36,467 nt of DNA from Candidatus Woesearchaeota archaeon (GTDB lineage Archaea; Nanobdellota; Nanobdellia; Woesearchaeales; SKIA01), in assembly GCA_007117065.1 (NCBI GenBank), contig SKHI01000011.1, positions 1 to 36,467 on the forward strand, in the 5' to 3' direction. The notes under the pieces are model-generated. The model did not search any database and had not been told where the DNA came from. It worked only from the letters and a program-made list of their open reading frames with translations. The number at the start of each line of letters is the position of its first letter. Positions within the stretch are counted from its first letter, which is position 1. The translations under genes and the position numbers were made by a program. Shown piece by piece: positions 15,575 through 23,873 of this stretch.

Positions 15575-16027
15575 ATGAAATATAATGTATTATTCGCACT
15601 GGTAGTTGTAGGAATCCTCTTTGTAGGATGTGCAGAACAGGAAGCAATGCAAGACACTCCTGTAGCAGAAACACAAGAAGTACCTCCAGCAGAAGAAACC
15701 ATTGAAGAAACCATTATTGCAGAAGAAGCGACAGGTATTGAAACACAACCTGTTGAGGAAGAAACAATAATTGTTGCAGAAGAAGAGAACAATGGAATAA
15801 GCAGAGAAGAACTTGCAATACACAATACTGCTAACAGTTGCTGGGTCGCCTATCAAGGACGCGTCTACGACCTCACACAATGGCTCAGACAACACCCTGG
15901 AGGAGCACAAGCAATACTTCCTAACTGTGGAACAGCAGAACAATTCGAGGAAGCGTTTACTGCACGACACGGAACACGTGATGATGGACTATTAAGAAAT
16001 GCGCCAATTGGAACATTTGCTGGATAA
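15575..16027 (+). CDS. Cytochrome b5-like heme-binding lipoprotein
   Basis: 150 residues. The N-terminus MKYNVLFALVVVGILFVGC is a lipoprotein-type signal peptide with the lipid-accepting Cys at residue 19. A low-complexity Glu/Thr/Val linker follows (about 20-75), then a cytochrome b5 fold: SREELAIHNTANSCWVAYQG, YDLTQWLRQHPGG with the first axial His, and a second candidate axial His in FTARHGTRDD. This places a heme protein on the outer face of the membrane. Two cysteines in the domain (SCWV and NCGT) could form a disulfide. The DoxX-like gene starts 29 nt before the stop, suggesting a redox pair. The electron donor and acceptor are unknown. Confidence 0.83.
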   Translation: MKYNVLFALVVVGILFVGCAEQEAMQDTPVAETQEVPPAEETIEETIIAEEATGIETQPVEEETIIVAEEENNGISREELAIHNTANSCWVAYQGRVYDLTQWLRQHPGGAQAILPNCGTAEQFEEAFTARHGTRDDGLLRNAPIGTFAG

Positions 16028-16394
16028 ATACAGTTGGGTCTCCGCACCCATTGTACGCTACGCAATAGCACTGGTATACCTCTACTTTGGTATATCTCAG
16101 CTCATACATCCTGAGTCATTTACATTTTTTATTCCTCAGACGCTCAGTGCCCTAGTAGATCCAGTACTTCTTATTTATTTTAATGCAGGTTTTGAAATAC
16201 TCTTTGCAAGCCTCCTCATACTTGGGAAGTACACCAGAATAAGCGCATTCTTGCTCTTCGTACACTTGTTTTTTATCACCCTCAGTCTCGGATTTACCCA
16301 AAATGGAGTACGAGACTTCGGCCTGACCATGGCAACTCTTGCTGTAGCTATACACGGTCCAGACGCCTGGTGTCTTGAGTACAGAAAAAAGTAA
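15999..16394 (+). CDS. DoxX-like membrane protein
   Basis: 131 residues with four predicted membrane helices (about 17-35, 50-75, 78-98, 103-122). Family features: APIVRYAIALVYLYFGISQL at the N-terminus, a LIYFNAGFEILFASLLILG helix pair and a VRDFGLTMATLAVAIHGPD end. DoxX-family proteins are small membrane subunits linked to redox processes (thiosulfate:quinone oxidoreductase in Acidianus, oxidoreductase complexes elsewhere). The gene overlaps the b5-like lipoprotein by 29 nt in another frame, so the two are translated from one mRNA. The particular reaction cannot be told from sequence. Confidence 0.75.
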   Translation: MRQLEHLLDKYSWVSAPIVRYAIALVYLYFGISQLIHPESFTFFIPQTLSALVDPVLLIYFNAGFEILFASLLILGKYTRISAFLLFVHLFFITLSLGFTQNGVRDFGLTMATLAVAIHGPDAWCLEYRKK

Positions 16395-16414
16395 AACGTG
16401 CACAAATATGTTTT

Positions 16415-16900
16415 TTATTTTCGAAAAATCTCCGGATAAACGTCTAAAAACACATGATCACTAGCAACAGATAGGAGCGCTTGAGAGGTGCTGTGAGAAA
16501 AGGAGCTAATCGCAACAAATACTCCTTAAGAGATTAAGTACGTAACCGCAGTCACCAAATCCTCATCCCCGCTTAACAAAAAAACGTTGTCAACATGAGT
16601 TTTATGGTAATCAACAATTATATCTACTGCTATGCGCACATCAATTCCTTTCTCAACGTAGTGCTCTCCTCGCTTACGCAACTCTTTTGTGCACACCGTA
16701 AACGGAGTATTCTGTTCTAATGCATATAAAAAAGATTGTTGTCTCTCAGAAATATCTTCTGGAACACCAACATAGTACGTTGCTTAAAAAATGTTTGTTC
16801 TATAGCGAGAACACACAAAAGATAATATTTTCTTGTAGTCAATGTGATGCACATGCGCATGTTTCTCTGAATGAAACATGTTTGCACCGTCCACGTACAA
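16415..16900 (-). pseudogene. NYN/LabA-type (DUF88) RNase-like gene with two in-frame stops
   Basis: The minus frame reads continuously for 162 codons apart from two TAA codons (16786-16784, codon 39; 16528-16526, codon 125). The translation has NYN-domain landmarks: LYVDGANMFHSEKHAH at the start, ATYYVGVPEDISERQQSFL, EKGIDVRIAVDIIVDYH and the acidic FLLSGDEDLVTAV. After the second stop the domain end is still readable (GVFVAISSFSHSTSQALL to VYPEIFRK). There is no frameshift. The first TAA stands where related proteins often have Tyr, one substitution away. A TTG start and TATTTAAA-like box 23 nt upstream are possible. It looks like a recently inactivated gene. Confidence 0.75.
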
Positions 16901-16921
16901 ACTTGACGATATACTAAGTTA

Positions 16922-16935
16922 TTTAAAAAAAAAAA
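16922..16935 (-). terminator. T-run terminator after the P-loop kinase-like gene
   Basis: Eleven consecutive T on the minus strand, 17 nt beyond the stop codon of the kinase-like gene: a good archaeal oligo-T terminator. It overlaps the possible promoter of the NYN pseudogene. Confidence 0.5.
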
Positions 16936-16951
16936 GAGTATATAAGACCTG

Positions 16952-17383
16952 TCACATGTCTCGTATAATTACCTTTGCAAAACATGGGTGCTCTGGGGAA
17001 AGAATGGACTGCTGCGCACGTTTATCAAAACTGTAGGCATTACGTAATAACGCAAACAAAGAACGCACTGAATCACCACGACGAAGATGACGTATCACTA
17101 TCCGAAATGCTTTTTTGATAAAGGAACACCTCAGATATACAATGACATCTGCGTCATCAAAACTTTGTATAAAATCAAGAAGAAATGCGCCCTCCATAAT
17201 CCAGGAACGCTGCTTTCTTGCTGTATTAAATAATTGCTTGCGCTGTGAGATACTGCGCACAGAATAATCAGAGTAAAACTTTATCTCATCAAGTTGAATA
17301 AGTGGAATAGTATGTGTATGAGCAAGTTGTTGAGCATAGGTCGTTTTTCCCGTTCCAGGTGCTCCGACAACACGAATTTTCAT
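16952..17383 (-). CDS. Small P-loop kinase-like protein (FlaR/topology-modulation type)
   Basis: 143 residues. The Walker A motif GAPGTGKTT is at residues 7-15, followed by LIQLDEIKF (substrate-binding Asp region), WIMEGAFLLDFI (matching the WI-x-DGNY region of the family) and ADVIVYLRCSFIKKAFRIVIRHLRR (strand plus arginine-rich lid). This is the pattern of adenylate-kinase-like proteins often annotated as DNA topology modulation protein FlaR, usually 165-180 residues; this one is short at the C-terminus. The true substrate is unknown. It has its own promoter box and terminator. Confidence 0.75.
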   Translation of the reverse strand: MKIRVVGAPGTGKTTYAQQLAHTHTIPLIQLDEIKFYSDYSVRSISQRKQLFNTARKQRSWIMEGAFLLDFIQSFDDADVIVYLRCSFIKKAFRIVIRHLRRGDSVRSLFALLRNAYSFDKRAQQSILSPEHPCFAKVIIRDM

Positions 17384-17407
17384 AAGAATAACAATAAAAA
17401 ATATTTA

Positions 17408-17415
17408 CTTAAAAG
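17408..17415 (-). promoter_or_regulatory. TATA-like box of the P-loop kinase-like gene
   Basis: CTTTTAAG (minus strand) is centred 28 nt before the ATG at 17383 in the 38-nt gap after tfb, consistent with a separate leaderless transcript. Confidence 0.45.
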
Positions 17416-17421
17416 GTAGTG

Positions 17422-18354
17422 CTAATCACGCTTTTTCTTCTTCATCTCCTCTTCGAGCTTAAGCTCAGAGAGAAGCTCTTTGTATCGGTTACGAATAGTT
17501 ACTTCGGTAACGCCAGCAACATCAGCTACTGCACGCTGAGTACGCTTCTCACCGTTAATCAACGCTGAGACGTAAAGCGCCGCCGCTGCTATTCCTGTTG
17601 GTCCACGACCAGAGGTGAGAGCAATGTGTCTTGCTTCTTCAATAATCTCTACTGCTTTACTTTGCGTCATAGCAGTGAGTTTTAGCTCTGACGCAAATCG
17701 CGGAATATAGTCAATAGGATTGCTTGGAAGAATTTTTATCTCCAATTCTCTAATTACGAAACGATATGTGCGACCGATTTCTTTTCTATCAATACTACTC
17801 GCCTCTGCCAGTTCATCTAACGTTCTTGGAACGTCGTGCTTTCTACAAGCAGCATAAACTGCTCCTGCTACAACAGACTCCATACTTCTTCCCCGTACAA
17901 GACCTTTCTGTACAGCCATAGTGTATACGCGAGAAGCCTCCTCCTCTACACTTTCAGGCAATTTTAAGAAACTACTAATACGTTTTAATTCACTTAAAGC
18001 AAGTTTTAGATTACGCTCAATTGCTGTACTGACGCGTTGCTGCCATTTCCTGAGACGGAAAAATTTATTCTTATTTTTTCCCCCTAATCGATACAGGTCA
18101 GCTGCTTGTCCTACATCTGTTCCTAGCCCTCTATCAAATTGTCGAAAGCTCATTGGTGCTCCGCTTCGGCGTTTGCTGGCTCCTGCGTCGCTTGAGAATT
18201 CCCTCCATTCTTGGTCGAAATCAACCATTTTATCATCTAATACGAATCCACAGTCGCGACAGATGATTTCCCCGCGATCCCTATTTACAGAGAGATTGAG
18301 ACTTGCGCATTCTGGACATTTTCGTAAAAAACGAGTTGTTTGTGTAACGGTCAT
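17422..18354 (-). CDS. tfb: Transcription initiation factor TFB
   Basis: 310 residues, standard for archaeal TFB, the TFIIB homologue that bridges TBP-TATA and RNA polymerase. The N-terminal zinc ribbon uses CPEC (residues 14-17) and CRDC. The B-reader/linker has WREFSSDAGASKRRSGAP, and two cyclin-like repeats follow (ISSFLKLPESVEEEASRVYT; FASELKLTAMTQSKAVEIIEE). The C-terminal helix-turn-helix that reads the BRE is in TQRAVADVAGVTEVTIRNRYKELL. Two candidate TATA boxes lie upstream (TATTTTAA at 18375-18382 and TTTAAAAG near 18396), so its mRNA may be leaderless or have a short leader. Confidence 0.97.
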   Translation of the reverse strand: MTVTQTTRFLRKCPECASLNLSVNRDRGEIICRDCGFVLDDKMVDFDQEWREFSSDAGASKRRSGAPMSFRQFDRGLGTDVGQAADLYRLGGKNKNKFFRLRKWQQRVSTAIERNLKLALSELKRISSFLKLPESVEEEASRVYTMAVQKGLVRGRSMESVVAGAVYAACRKHDVPRTLDELAEASSIDRKEIGRTYRFVIRELEIKILPSNPIDYIPRFASELKLTAMTQSKAVEIIEEARHIALTSGRGPTGIAAAALYVSALINGEKRTQRAVADVAGVTEVTIRNRYKELLSELKLEEEMKKKKRD

Positions 18355-18374
18355 TAAACTATCCCCAACATAAC

Positions 18375-18401
18375 TATTTTAACACAGTAATGTTTAAAAG
18401 G
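18375..18401 (-). promoter_or_regulatory. Candidate tfb promoter with two TATA-like boxes
   Basis: On the minus strand TTAAAATA is centred 24.5 nt before the tfb ATG, and CCTTTTAAAC is centred 42 nt before it. The first would give a leaderless mRNA, the second a leader of about 16 nt. The sequence alone does not decide. Confidence 0.35.
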
Positions 18402-18515
18402 TGAAATCGACCATAGTATATAAACATTTCGTTTACTTTTTATATAGTGCGTCGTTTGTTTATAAATAAACCACATCAACACATTCACACCCTTTCATGA
18501 ACAAAGAACAAAAAC

Positions 18516-18524
18516 CTTAATAAA
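18516..18524 (+). promoter_or_regulatory. TATA-like box of alaS
   Basis: CTTAATAAA is centred 27 nt before the alaS ATG at 18547, fitting the leaderless pattern. The rest of the 192-nt tfb-alaS gap is A/T-rich and shows no gene; it holds a weak dyad TAAAC-N5-GTTTA near 18423-18437. Confidence 0.45.
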
Positions 18525-18546
18525 AAACAAAAGAGCAAAAACAAGT

Positions 18547-21063
18547 ATGCGGACAGATAAACAAATAAAAAAGGAGTTCCTTATTCATGCAAGAAAGAAT
18601 CCCGACGCGTACTATGCAACAGAAATACTCAACAAGCACGGATATACAAGAAAAGAATGCACTGCGTGTAATAAATATTTTTGGAGCATGCATGAACACA
18701 CAGTTTGTGGAGACAGCAGTTGCCAAGGAAAAATAAGTATTTTCGAGAATAACCCATCACAAAAAAGACTTAGCTACGAACAGGTATGGAGCACGTTTAA
18801 ACAACACATGCACGCGCGAGGATATGCTATTATTAGTCGATATCCAGTGGTGGCGCGGTGGAACCCTACAACAGACTTTACTATGGCAAGCATCGCTGCT
18901 TTTCAGCCATACACCGTAAGTGGTGAGGTTGAACCGCCAGCAAAAAAACTCGTCATTCCACAATTCTGTCTTCGATTTGGAGATATTGATAATGTAGGCA
19001 TCACTGGAAGCCATTGTACGGGCTTTGTAATGATAGGGCAAAAACAATTCGTCCAGCCAGAAGAATGGAGTCAAAATGACGCATTCGAAGACTTATTCAC
19101 GTACCTTACAGAAGAACTCGGGCTCCCAAAAGAAGAAATAACTCTGCATGAAGATGCATGGGCAGGCGGAGGAAACTATGGACCTTGTATGGAGTTTTTT
19201 AGCAGAGGAGTGGAATTATGTAACCAAGTATATATGCTCTATGAACAAACAACACAAGGCGCACAGGAACTCAAACTCAAAGTACTTGATATGGGCATGG
19301 GAATGGAACGTATAGCATGGTTTAGCCAGGGAGCACCAACAGTGTATGACGCAGCATTCCCACAAACACTTACACGCATACGAGAACGCATAGGTATGAA
19401 GTTTGATAGCGCGCTCTACGCACGATTCGCACCATACGGGACACTTCTCAACCTAGATGAAGTAGAAGATATTAGTGCTGCATGGAATGAGGTAGCACGA
19501 AAAACAGGAATACCAGTAACTGAACTACGAGAGAAGATACAACCCATGCGAGCAATATATAGTATAGCAGAACACGCACGCAGCCTCCTCTTTGCACTTA
19601 CAGACGGAGCGCTACCCGGAAACGCAGGAGGATACTATAATTTACGCGTTATTTATCGAAGAGCACAACAATTTATAGACACCTACAACTGGAATATAAG
19701 CCTTGAAGAAGTAGCTGCCTGGCATGCAGAAGAACTAGAAGGGCTCTATCCAGAACTCAAAAAAACAATACGAGAAATACAAGAACTCCTTCGCATAGAA
19801 CACCAAAAATACGAAGAAAACAATATACGAGGAGAAGAGATAATAAAAAAAGCACTTACAAAAGACATAACAATACAAAAACTCATAGAGCTATACGAAA
19901 GTAACGGAGTACCGCCTGAGCGCGTACAACAAGAAGCAAAAAAACAAGGAACACGGATAGACATACCAGAAAATTTCTACGCACTCATCCGAGCACAAGA
20001 ACAACAAGAAACAACACAAAGTACAGAAAAAAAACATCTGCTACTTACATATACAAGCCAAACAGCACCACTCTATTATCTGAGCACGAATAACATTAAA
20101 AGTACCTCACACGTGCTTGAAATACATGAAAACGCCGTTGTCGTCGATAAAACAGTCTTTTATCCAACAGGAGGAGGACAAGAATGCGACCTAGGAACAA
20201 TACAGGGACAACGCGTTATTGACGTATACAAACAAGGAAGCGTCATTATACACATACTAGAAGAAAGACCGACATTCGCAGTAGGAGATATAGTGGAACT
20301 CAGTGTGCAATTAGAGCGGCGCATACAACTCAGCCAACACCATACCGCAGCGCACATCATCAACGGAGCAACAAAAGAATTGCTTGGCTCACACGTCTGG
20401 CAAGCAGGAGCACATAAAGACGTTCATAAAGCAAGACTTGATATCACACACTATGAATCACTACATGACGAACAAATACAACGCATAGAAGAACGCGCCA
20501 AACAAATAATAAACGAAGATAAACCAGTGCTCGTACGTGAAATGAAAAAATCAGTCGCAGAACAAGAATATGGGTTTCGCATATATCAAGGAGGAGCAGT
20601 ACCAGGAAACAAGATACGCATCGTAGAAATACCAGACTTTGACATAGAAGCATGTGGAGGAACACACATGCATAGCACAGGAGAAGTACAACTCATAAAA
20701 ATACTGAAAACAACAAAAATACAGGACGGCATTGTGCGCATAGAATTCGTTGCTGGAACCGCAGCACATAACTATGTACAACAAAGAAATGACATACTAG
20801 AAGAATGTGCAAGCCTGCTTGGAGGAGAGGAAAAAGATGTACTCGCCCGAACAGAAGAGCTATTTACGAAATGGAAAAAAGTAAAAAAACTCCGTAAGAA
20901 AAAACAAGAAATACCACAAGAGCTCACTATACTCGAAGCAAGAGGAGAGAAAAAAGGAGACATACTACAACAAGCAGCAGAAGTAGTAAGTGTACAAGAA
21001 GAACACCTTCCAAAAACACTACGAAGATTCCTTAACGATTTAGAGAAAAGAAAGGAAGAATAG
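18547..21063 (+). CDS. alaS: Alanyl-tRNA synthetase
   Basis: 838 residues, somewhat shorter than typical archaeal AlaRS (about 900). It has the archaeal N-terminal zinc-binding extension (CTACNKYFWSMHEHTVCGD, residues 38-56), the class II catalytic domain (GGGNYGPCMEFF near 205; DMGMGMERIAWF near 255) and a tRNA-recognition helical domain. The editing domain follows, with the HHTAAH zinc motif (near 600) and CGGTHMHSTGE (near 702). A reduced coiled-coil C-terminal domain ends the protein, so shortening is probably confined to the C-Ala part. Its last 32 nt overlap the convergent alpha/beta hydrolase gene. Confidence 0.97.
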   Translation: MRTDKQIKKEFLIHARKNPDAYYATEILNKHGYTRKECTACNKYFWSMHEHTVCGDSSCQGKISIFENNPSQKRLSYEQVWSTFKQHMHARGYAIISRYPVVARWNPTTDFTMASIAAFQPYTVSGEVEPPAKKLVIPQFCLRFGDIDNVGITGSHCTGFVMIGQKQFVQPEEWSQNDAFEDLFTYLTEELGLPKEEITLHEDAWAGGGNYGPCMEFFSRGVELCNQVYMLYEQTTQGAQELKLKVLDMGMGMERIAWFSQGAPTVYDAAFPQTLTRIRERIGMKFDSALYARFAPYGTLLNLDEVEDISAAWNEVARKTGIPVTELREKIQPMRAIYSIAEHARSLLFALTDGALPGNAGGYYNLRVIYRRAQQFIDTYNWNISLEEVAAWHAEELEGLYPELKKTIREIQELLRIEHQKYEENNIRGEEIIKKALTKDITIQKLIELYESNGVPPERVQQEAKKQGTRIDIPENFYALIRAQEQQETTQSTEKKHLLLTYTSQTAPLYYLSTNNIKSTSHVLEIHENAVVVDKTVFYPTGGGQECDLGTIQGQRVIDVYKQGSVIIHILEERPTFAVGDIVELSVQLERRIQLSQHHTAAHIINGATKELLGSHVWQAGAHKDVHKARLDITHYESLHDEQIQRIEERAKQIINEDKPVLVREMKKSVAEQEYGFRIYQGGAVPGNKIRIVEIPDFDIEACGGTHMHSTGEVQLIKILKTTKIQDGIVRIEFVAGTAAHNYVQQRNDILEECASLLGGEEKDVLARTEELFTKWKKVKKLRKKKQEIPQELTILEARGEKKGDILQQAAEVVSVQEEHLPKTLRRFLNDLEKRKEE

Positions 21064-21760
21064 TTGACCAATACGCTTCTAAAGCCTCACTTGAACCATG
21101 ACCAAATGTGTGCGACTGCAAAGAAGCCCCAAGTTCTTGAGAATATTTGAGCGATTGCGAGAAAGCGACAATCTCATCTTGAGGATCATGAAACACCAAT
21201 ACAGAACAAGAAATACTCTTCATGTATGAAGAAGGACGTAGGGAAGAATAAGAACACAGTACATCACGGATGGGAGTATCCGGTAATCGATACACATGAC
21301 GAAACGCTCTGCGCGCAAACAACTCTTCTTCATCTAATACTGGTTGAGAAGACCAATCCCATACAGGAGCAAATAAGAGTAAACCATCAGGCGAGTAGTG
21401 CGCAGCAGAACCCAAAGCAATACTACCGCCAAAACTACTTCCTAAAAAAAACAGTTTTTTAACAGAAAAAAAACTTTTTTTGTTCGTATACAAATTATCT
21501 AAACAACCTTGTTTCATACAGGACACTACTGCTTGTTGATCAACAACAGGATCAGACGCTAAGAAAACACCCTCGCTCTGAAACAACCCTTGATAGGATA
21601 CAACAAATACGTGAAAGCCTTGCTCATACAAAAAATACATTGAGCGAAAGGAAGGAGTTCCAGGCCAGCCAGGAAAAAGAATAATGGCATCTGCAGGAGA
21701 TGGTTGTAGAAGATACTGAATAAACTGTTTGCCTGCATACGAAAATAATACATGTACCAT
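21032..21760 (-). CDS. Alpha/beta-hydrolase fold protein
   Basis: 242 residues with an alpha/beta-hydrolase pattern: IILFPGWPGTPSFRSMYFL (oxyanion-loop region near 30), the nucleophile elbow FLGSSFGGSIALG with Ser near residue 110, VLVFHDPQDEIV carrying the likely catalytic Asp near 195, and HTFGHGSSE carrying the likely His near 218. It resembles peptidase S9/dienelactone-hydrolase-like proteins, but the substrate cannot be inferred. The 3' end overlaps alaS by 32 nt tail to tail. A TATA box 26 nt upstream implies its own leaderless transcript, separate from the RNR operon. Confidence 0.8.
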   Translation of the reverse strand: MVHVLFSYAGKQFIQYLLQPSPADAIILFPGWPGTPSFRSMYFLYEQGFHVFVVSYQGLFQSEGVFLASDPVVDQQAVVSCMKQGCLDNLYTNKKSFFSVKKLFFLGSSFGGSIALGSAAHYSPDGLLLFAPVWDWSSQPVLDEEELFARRAFRHVYRLPDTPIRDVLCSYSSLRPSSYMKSISCSVLVFHDPQDEIVAFSQSLKYSQELGASLQSHTFGHGSSEALEAYWSTILPFFSLNR

Positions 21761-21781
21761 ATAACGTAGATTGAAGAAGCG

Positions 21782-21790
21782 TTTTTAAAA
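21782..21790 (-). promoter_or_regulatory. TATA box of the alpha/beta-hydrolase gene
   Basis: TTTTAAAAA (minus strand) is centred 26 nt before the ATG at 21760, in the 52-nt gap after the flavin-protein gene. Confidence 0.55.
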
Positions 21791-21812
21791 ATAACGAAAA
21801 AAAAATATTCTG

Positions 21813-22190
21813 CTATATCCTATCAGCAATAGAAATGCTCTGCACCTCTTGGGGCTCTAACAATAGCACGCCTCTGAGTGTACGCGAAGGATGTTGTTGA
21901 GCAACCCAAGAGACTGCTTTGTCGAATACAGCGCCGGAATCATGATATTGTATAAGCCCCTTTATTTGATACCCATCAAGGCCATTCCATGCAACAAGAG
22001 AAACAAAAGGATTTTCTCGAACGTTTATACGTGTTTTTTGCATGAAGTAGTCAAAAAGCCACACCATAGTATCAATACAACGGATTGAGGATACAGGAAC
22101 GGCATTTATACCACTTGGACCAGTTGTTGCCAGGACTTTACTTGACGCGTCATGCAACAAGATGTCAACAACAGCCGAAGAGAGCATCAT
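21813..22190 (-). CDS. Pyridoxamine-phosphate-oxidase-like FMN-binding protein
   Basis: 125 residues with the split-barrel flavin fold pattern: ATTGPSGINAVPVSSIRCID, YFMQKTRINVRENPFVSLVAW and GYQIKGLIQYHDSGAVFDKA. These match the FMN-contacting strands and Lys-Thr motif of small PPOX-family proteins. Such proteins bind FMN or F420 and reduce varied substrates. The start is ATGATG, with the nrdA TGA stop embedded, so translation is coupled to nrdA. Being the third gene of an RNR operon suggests a redox link to nucleotide reduction, but this is inference only. Confidence 0.78.
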   Translation of the reverse strand: MMLSSAVVDILLHDASSKVLATTGPSGINAVPVSSIRCIDTMVWLFDYFMQKTRINVRENPFVSLVAWNGLDGYQIKGLIQYHDSGAVFDKAVSWVAQQHPSRTLRGVLLLEPQEVQSISIADRI

Positions 22191-23872
22191 GCTTCACATG
22201 CTTCACAGAGTTTCTTCTGATTAAGCTTTTGCGCAGCATTTGTACTATGTTGATAGTACAAGGATTTAATACCTAACTTCCATGCAGCGATATAAAATTG
22301 ATTAATCTCTTTTATCGTTGTTTCAGGATGAATCATGATATTGAGTGACTGGCCTTGATCAACATAATCTTGACGAACAGCTGCTTGATGAATAATGCTC
22401 ATCTGATCGATCTCCGGATAGGTCTTAAAGACTGCGCGCTCTTGTTCTGATAAGAAATCAAGATGTTGAACAGACCCATCGTGGTCACGAATACTCCTCC
22501 ACACCTCAATAGTGTTCTTTCCTTTCTGCTCAAGAAGTTCAGTAAGGAATGGATTCTTAATCGTAGTCTTAATCTTTTGAATATCTTTGACGTAACAATT
22601 ACTCCATACAGGCTCAATCCCTTGTGACACTTGGCCAAGAATAAATGCTGAGGAAGTTGTTGGAGCAATAGCGTTTAACGTAGTGTTTCTTCGCCCATAC
22701 CCTTTGAGTAGCTCTGGCTCACCAAACAAACGAGCAAGTTCTTCAGATGCTTTGTAAGATCGTTCTTTAACAAGCTTGAAGATCTCTAGATTTAGTTTTG
22801 CAGCTTCCTTACTCTCGAAACTGATCATCTTTGACTGTAACAAGGAATGCCAACCAAGAACACCCATACCAAGAGCACGATGGCGCTTTGCAAAATTGTA
22901 TGCCCGCTCCATAAACAAGAAAGTCTTGTTATCCTCTGGATCATCTGAATCTCTGAAACGCTCTAGCTTGGTAAGAAACTCGGTAATGATAGCGTCTAAG
23001 AAATACACCATCGTTTCAACTGCGTCAGTATCCTTCCATTCATGATAATGCAGAAGATTAATTGATGAAAGAACGCACGTAAAGGACTCCTGCTCATTAC
23101 TGGGAAGCATTATCTCAGTACACATGTTACTTGCATGAATTGTTAATTGCTTGTCTTTATACACATCAACAGTGTTCCTATTGGCAGTATCTGTAAAGAA
23201 AATGTACGGATATCCTTTTTCCATACGCATTTGAATAACCTTCGCCCAAAGCTTACGCTTGTCCTCATCACCAGCTATCATCGCTTCCATCCAATCATCC
23301 TCAACGCAGACGCCATGAGTTAGTTTTTGTATGGGGTTTCCTTCACTTCCAATTTCCATGAACTCAGAAGCATCACCGTGGCTTATGGGCAAGTATGGAG
23401 AAAAATGCCCTCTTCGAGTAGAACCCTGACTGACTACATCAACAAGAGTTTCAAAGAGTCGCATGAAATGCGCCGCACCTGATGATTCTCCATTATTCTT
23501 GATAGGAGCACCTCTTTTTCGCAGTTTACCAAAGAAACCAGATGTACCCCCGCCTAACTTAGACATCATACCCGCCTCGGATTGTGCGAATAATATGGAG
23601 CCCATATTATCATCTAAACAAGAACCAAAACAACTAATCGGAAGACCGCGTTCTAAACCGAAGTTTGTCCAAACAGGAGACGCTAAAGAATAATATCCAC
23701 GCGACATGTAGTCATAGAACTTGTCAGCAAACCCTTCAATTTGAAGAATTTTTTCTGCTGCTTGTGCAAGCTGACGTACTCGTTGTTCCGCGGTTTGCCC
23801 TTCAACTAAATATCCTCGTTCAAGAAACGTTCGACTGTGCTCTGTTAACCAAGAAAAATTGCTTTGTTTCAT
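22187..23872 (-). CDS. nrdA: Class I ribonucleotide reductase, catalytic (alpha) subunit without ATP-cone
   Basis: 561 residues from the ATG one base after the nrdB stop; a frame-open ATG at 23890 lies inside nrdB and is less likely. The protein begins directly with the catalytic barrel domain and has no N-terminal ATP-cone. Key residues are present: ISCFGSC (first active-site Cys, near 81), the radical Cys in NMCTEI, its redox partner in FTCVLSSINL, the radical-transfer tyrosines in KSLYYQHS and the C-terminal shuttle CEACEA. It reduces ribonucleotides to deoxyribonucleotides together with NrdB. The stop overlaps the flavin-protein start. Confidence 0.95.
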   Translation of the reverse strand: MKQSNFSWLTEHSRTFLERGYLVEGQTAEQRVRQLAQAAEKILQIEGFADKFYDYMSRGYYSLASPVWTNFGLERGLPISCFGSCLDDNMGSILFAQSEAGMMSKLGGGTSGFFGKLRKRGAPIKNNGESSGAAHFMRLFETLVDVVSQGSTRRGHFSPYLPISHGDASEFMEIGSEGNPIQKLTHGVCVEDDWMEAMIAGDEDKRKLWAKVIQMRMEKGYPYIFFTDTANRNTVDVYKDKQLTIHASNMCTEIMLPSNEQESFTCVLSSINLLHYHEWKDTDAVETMVYFLDAIITEFLTKLERFRDSDDPEDNKTFLFMERAYNFAKRHRALGMGVLGWHSLLQSKMISFESKEAAKLNLEIFKLVKERSYKASEELARLFGEPELLKGYGRRNTTLNAIAPTTSSAFILGQVSQGIEPVWSNCYVKDIQKIKTTIKNPFLTELLEQKGKNTIEVWRSIRDHDGSVQHLDFLSEQERAVFKTYPEIDQMSIIHQAAVRQDYVDQGQSLNIMIHPETTIKEINQFYIAAWKLGIKSLYYQHSTNAAQKLNQKKLCEACEA

Positions 23873-23873
23873 A

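Noticed and set aside
16415-16900. Programmed read-through or recoding of the two TAA codons
   Set aside because: Both are TAA, not TAG (pyrrolysine) or TGA (selenocysteine), and no downstream structure was noticed; nonsense mutation is simpler. All other genes here use TAA as a normal stop.
18402-18546. Possible operator in the tfb-alaS gap (TAAAC-N5-GTTTA)
   Set aside because: Five-base arms in very A/T-rich DNA are expected by chance; no second copy was seen in the window.
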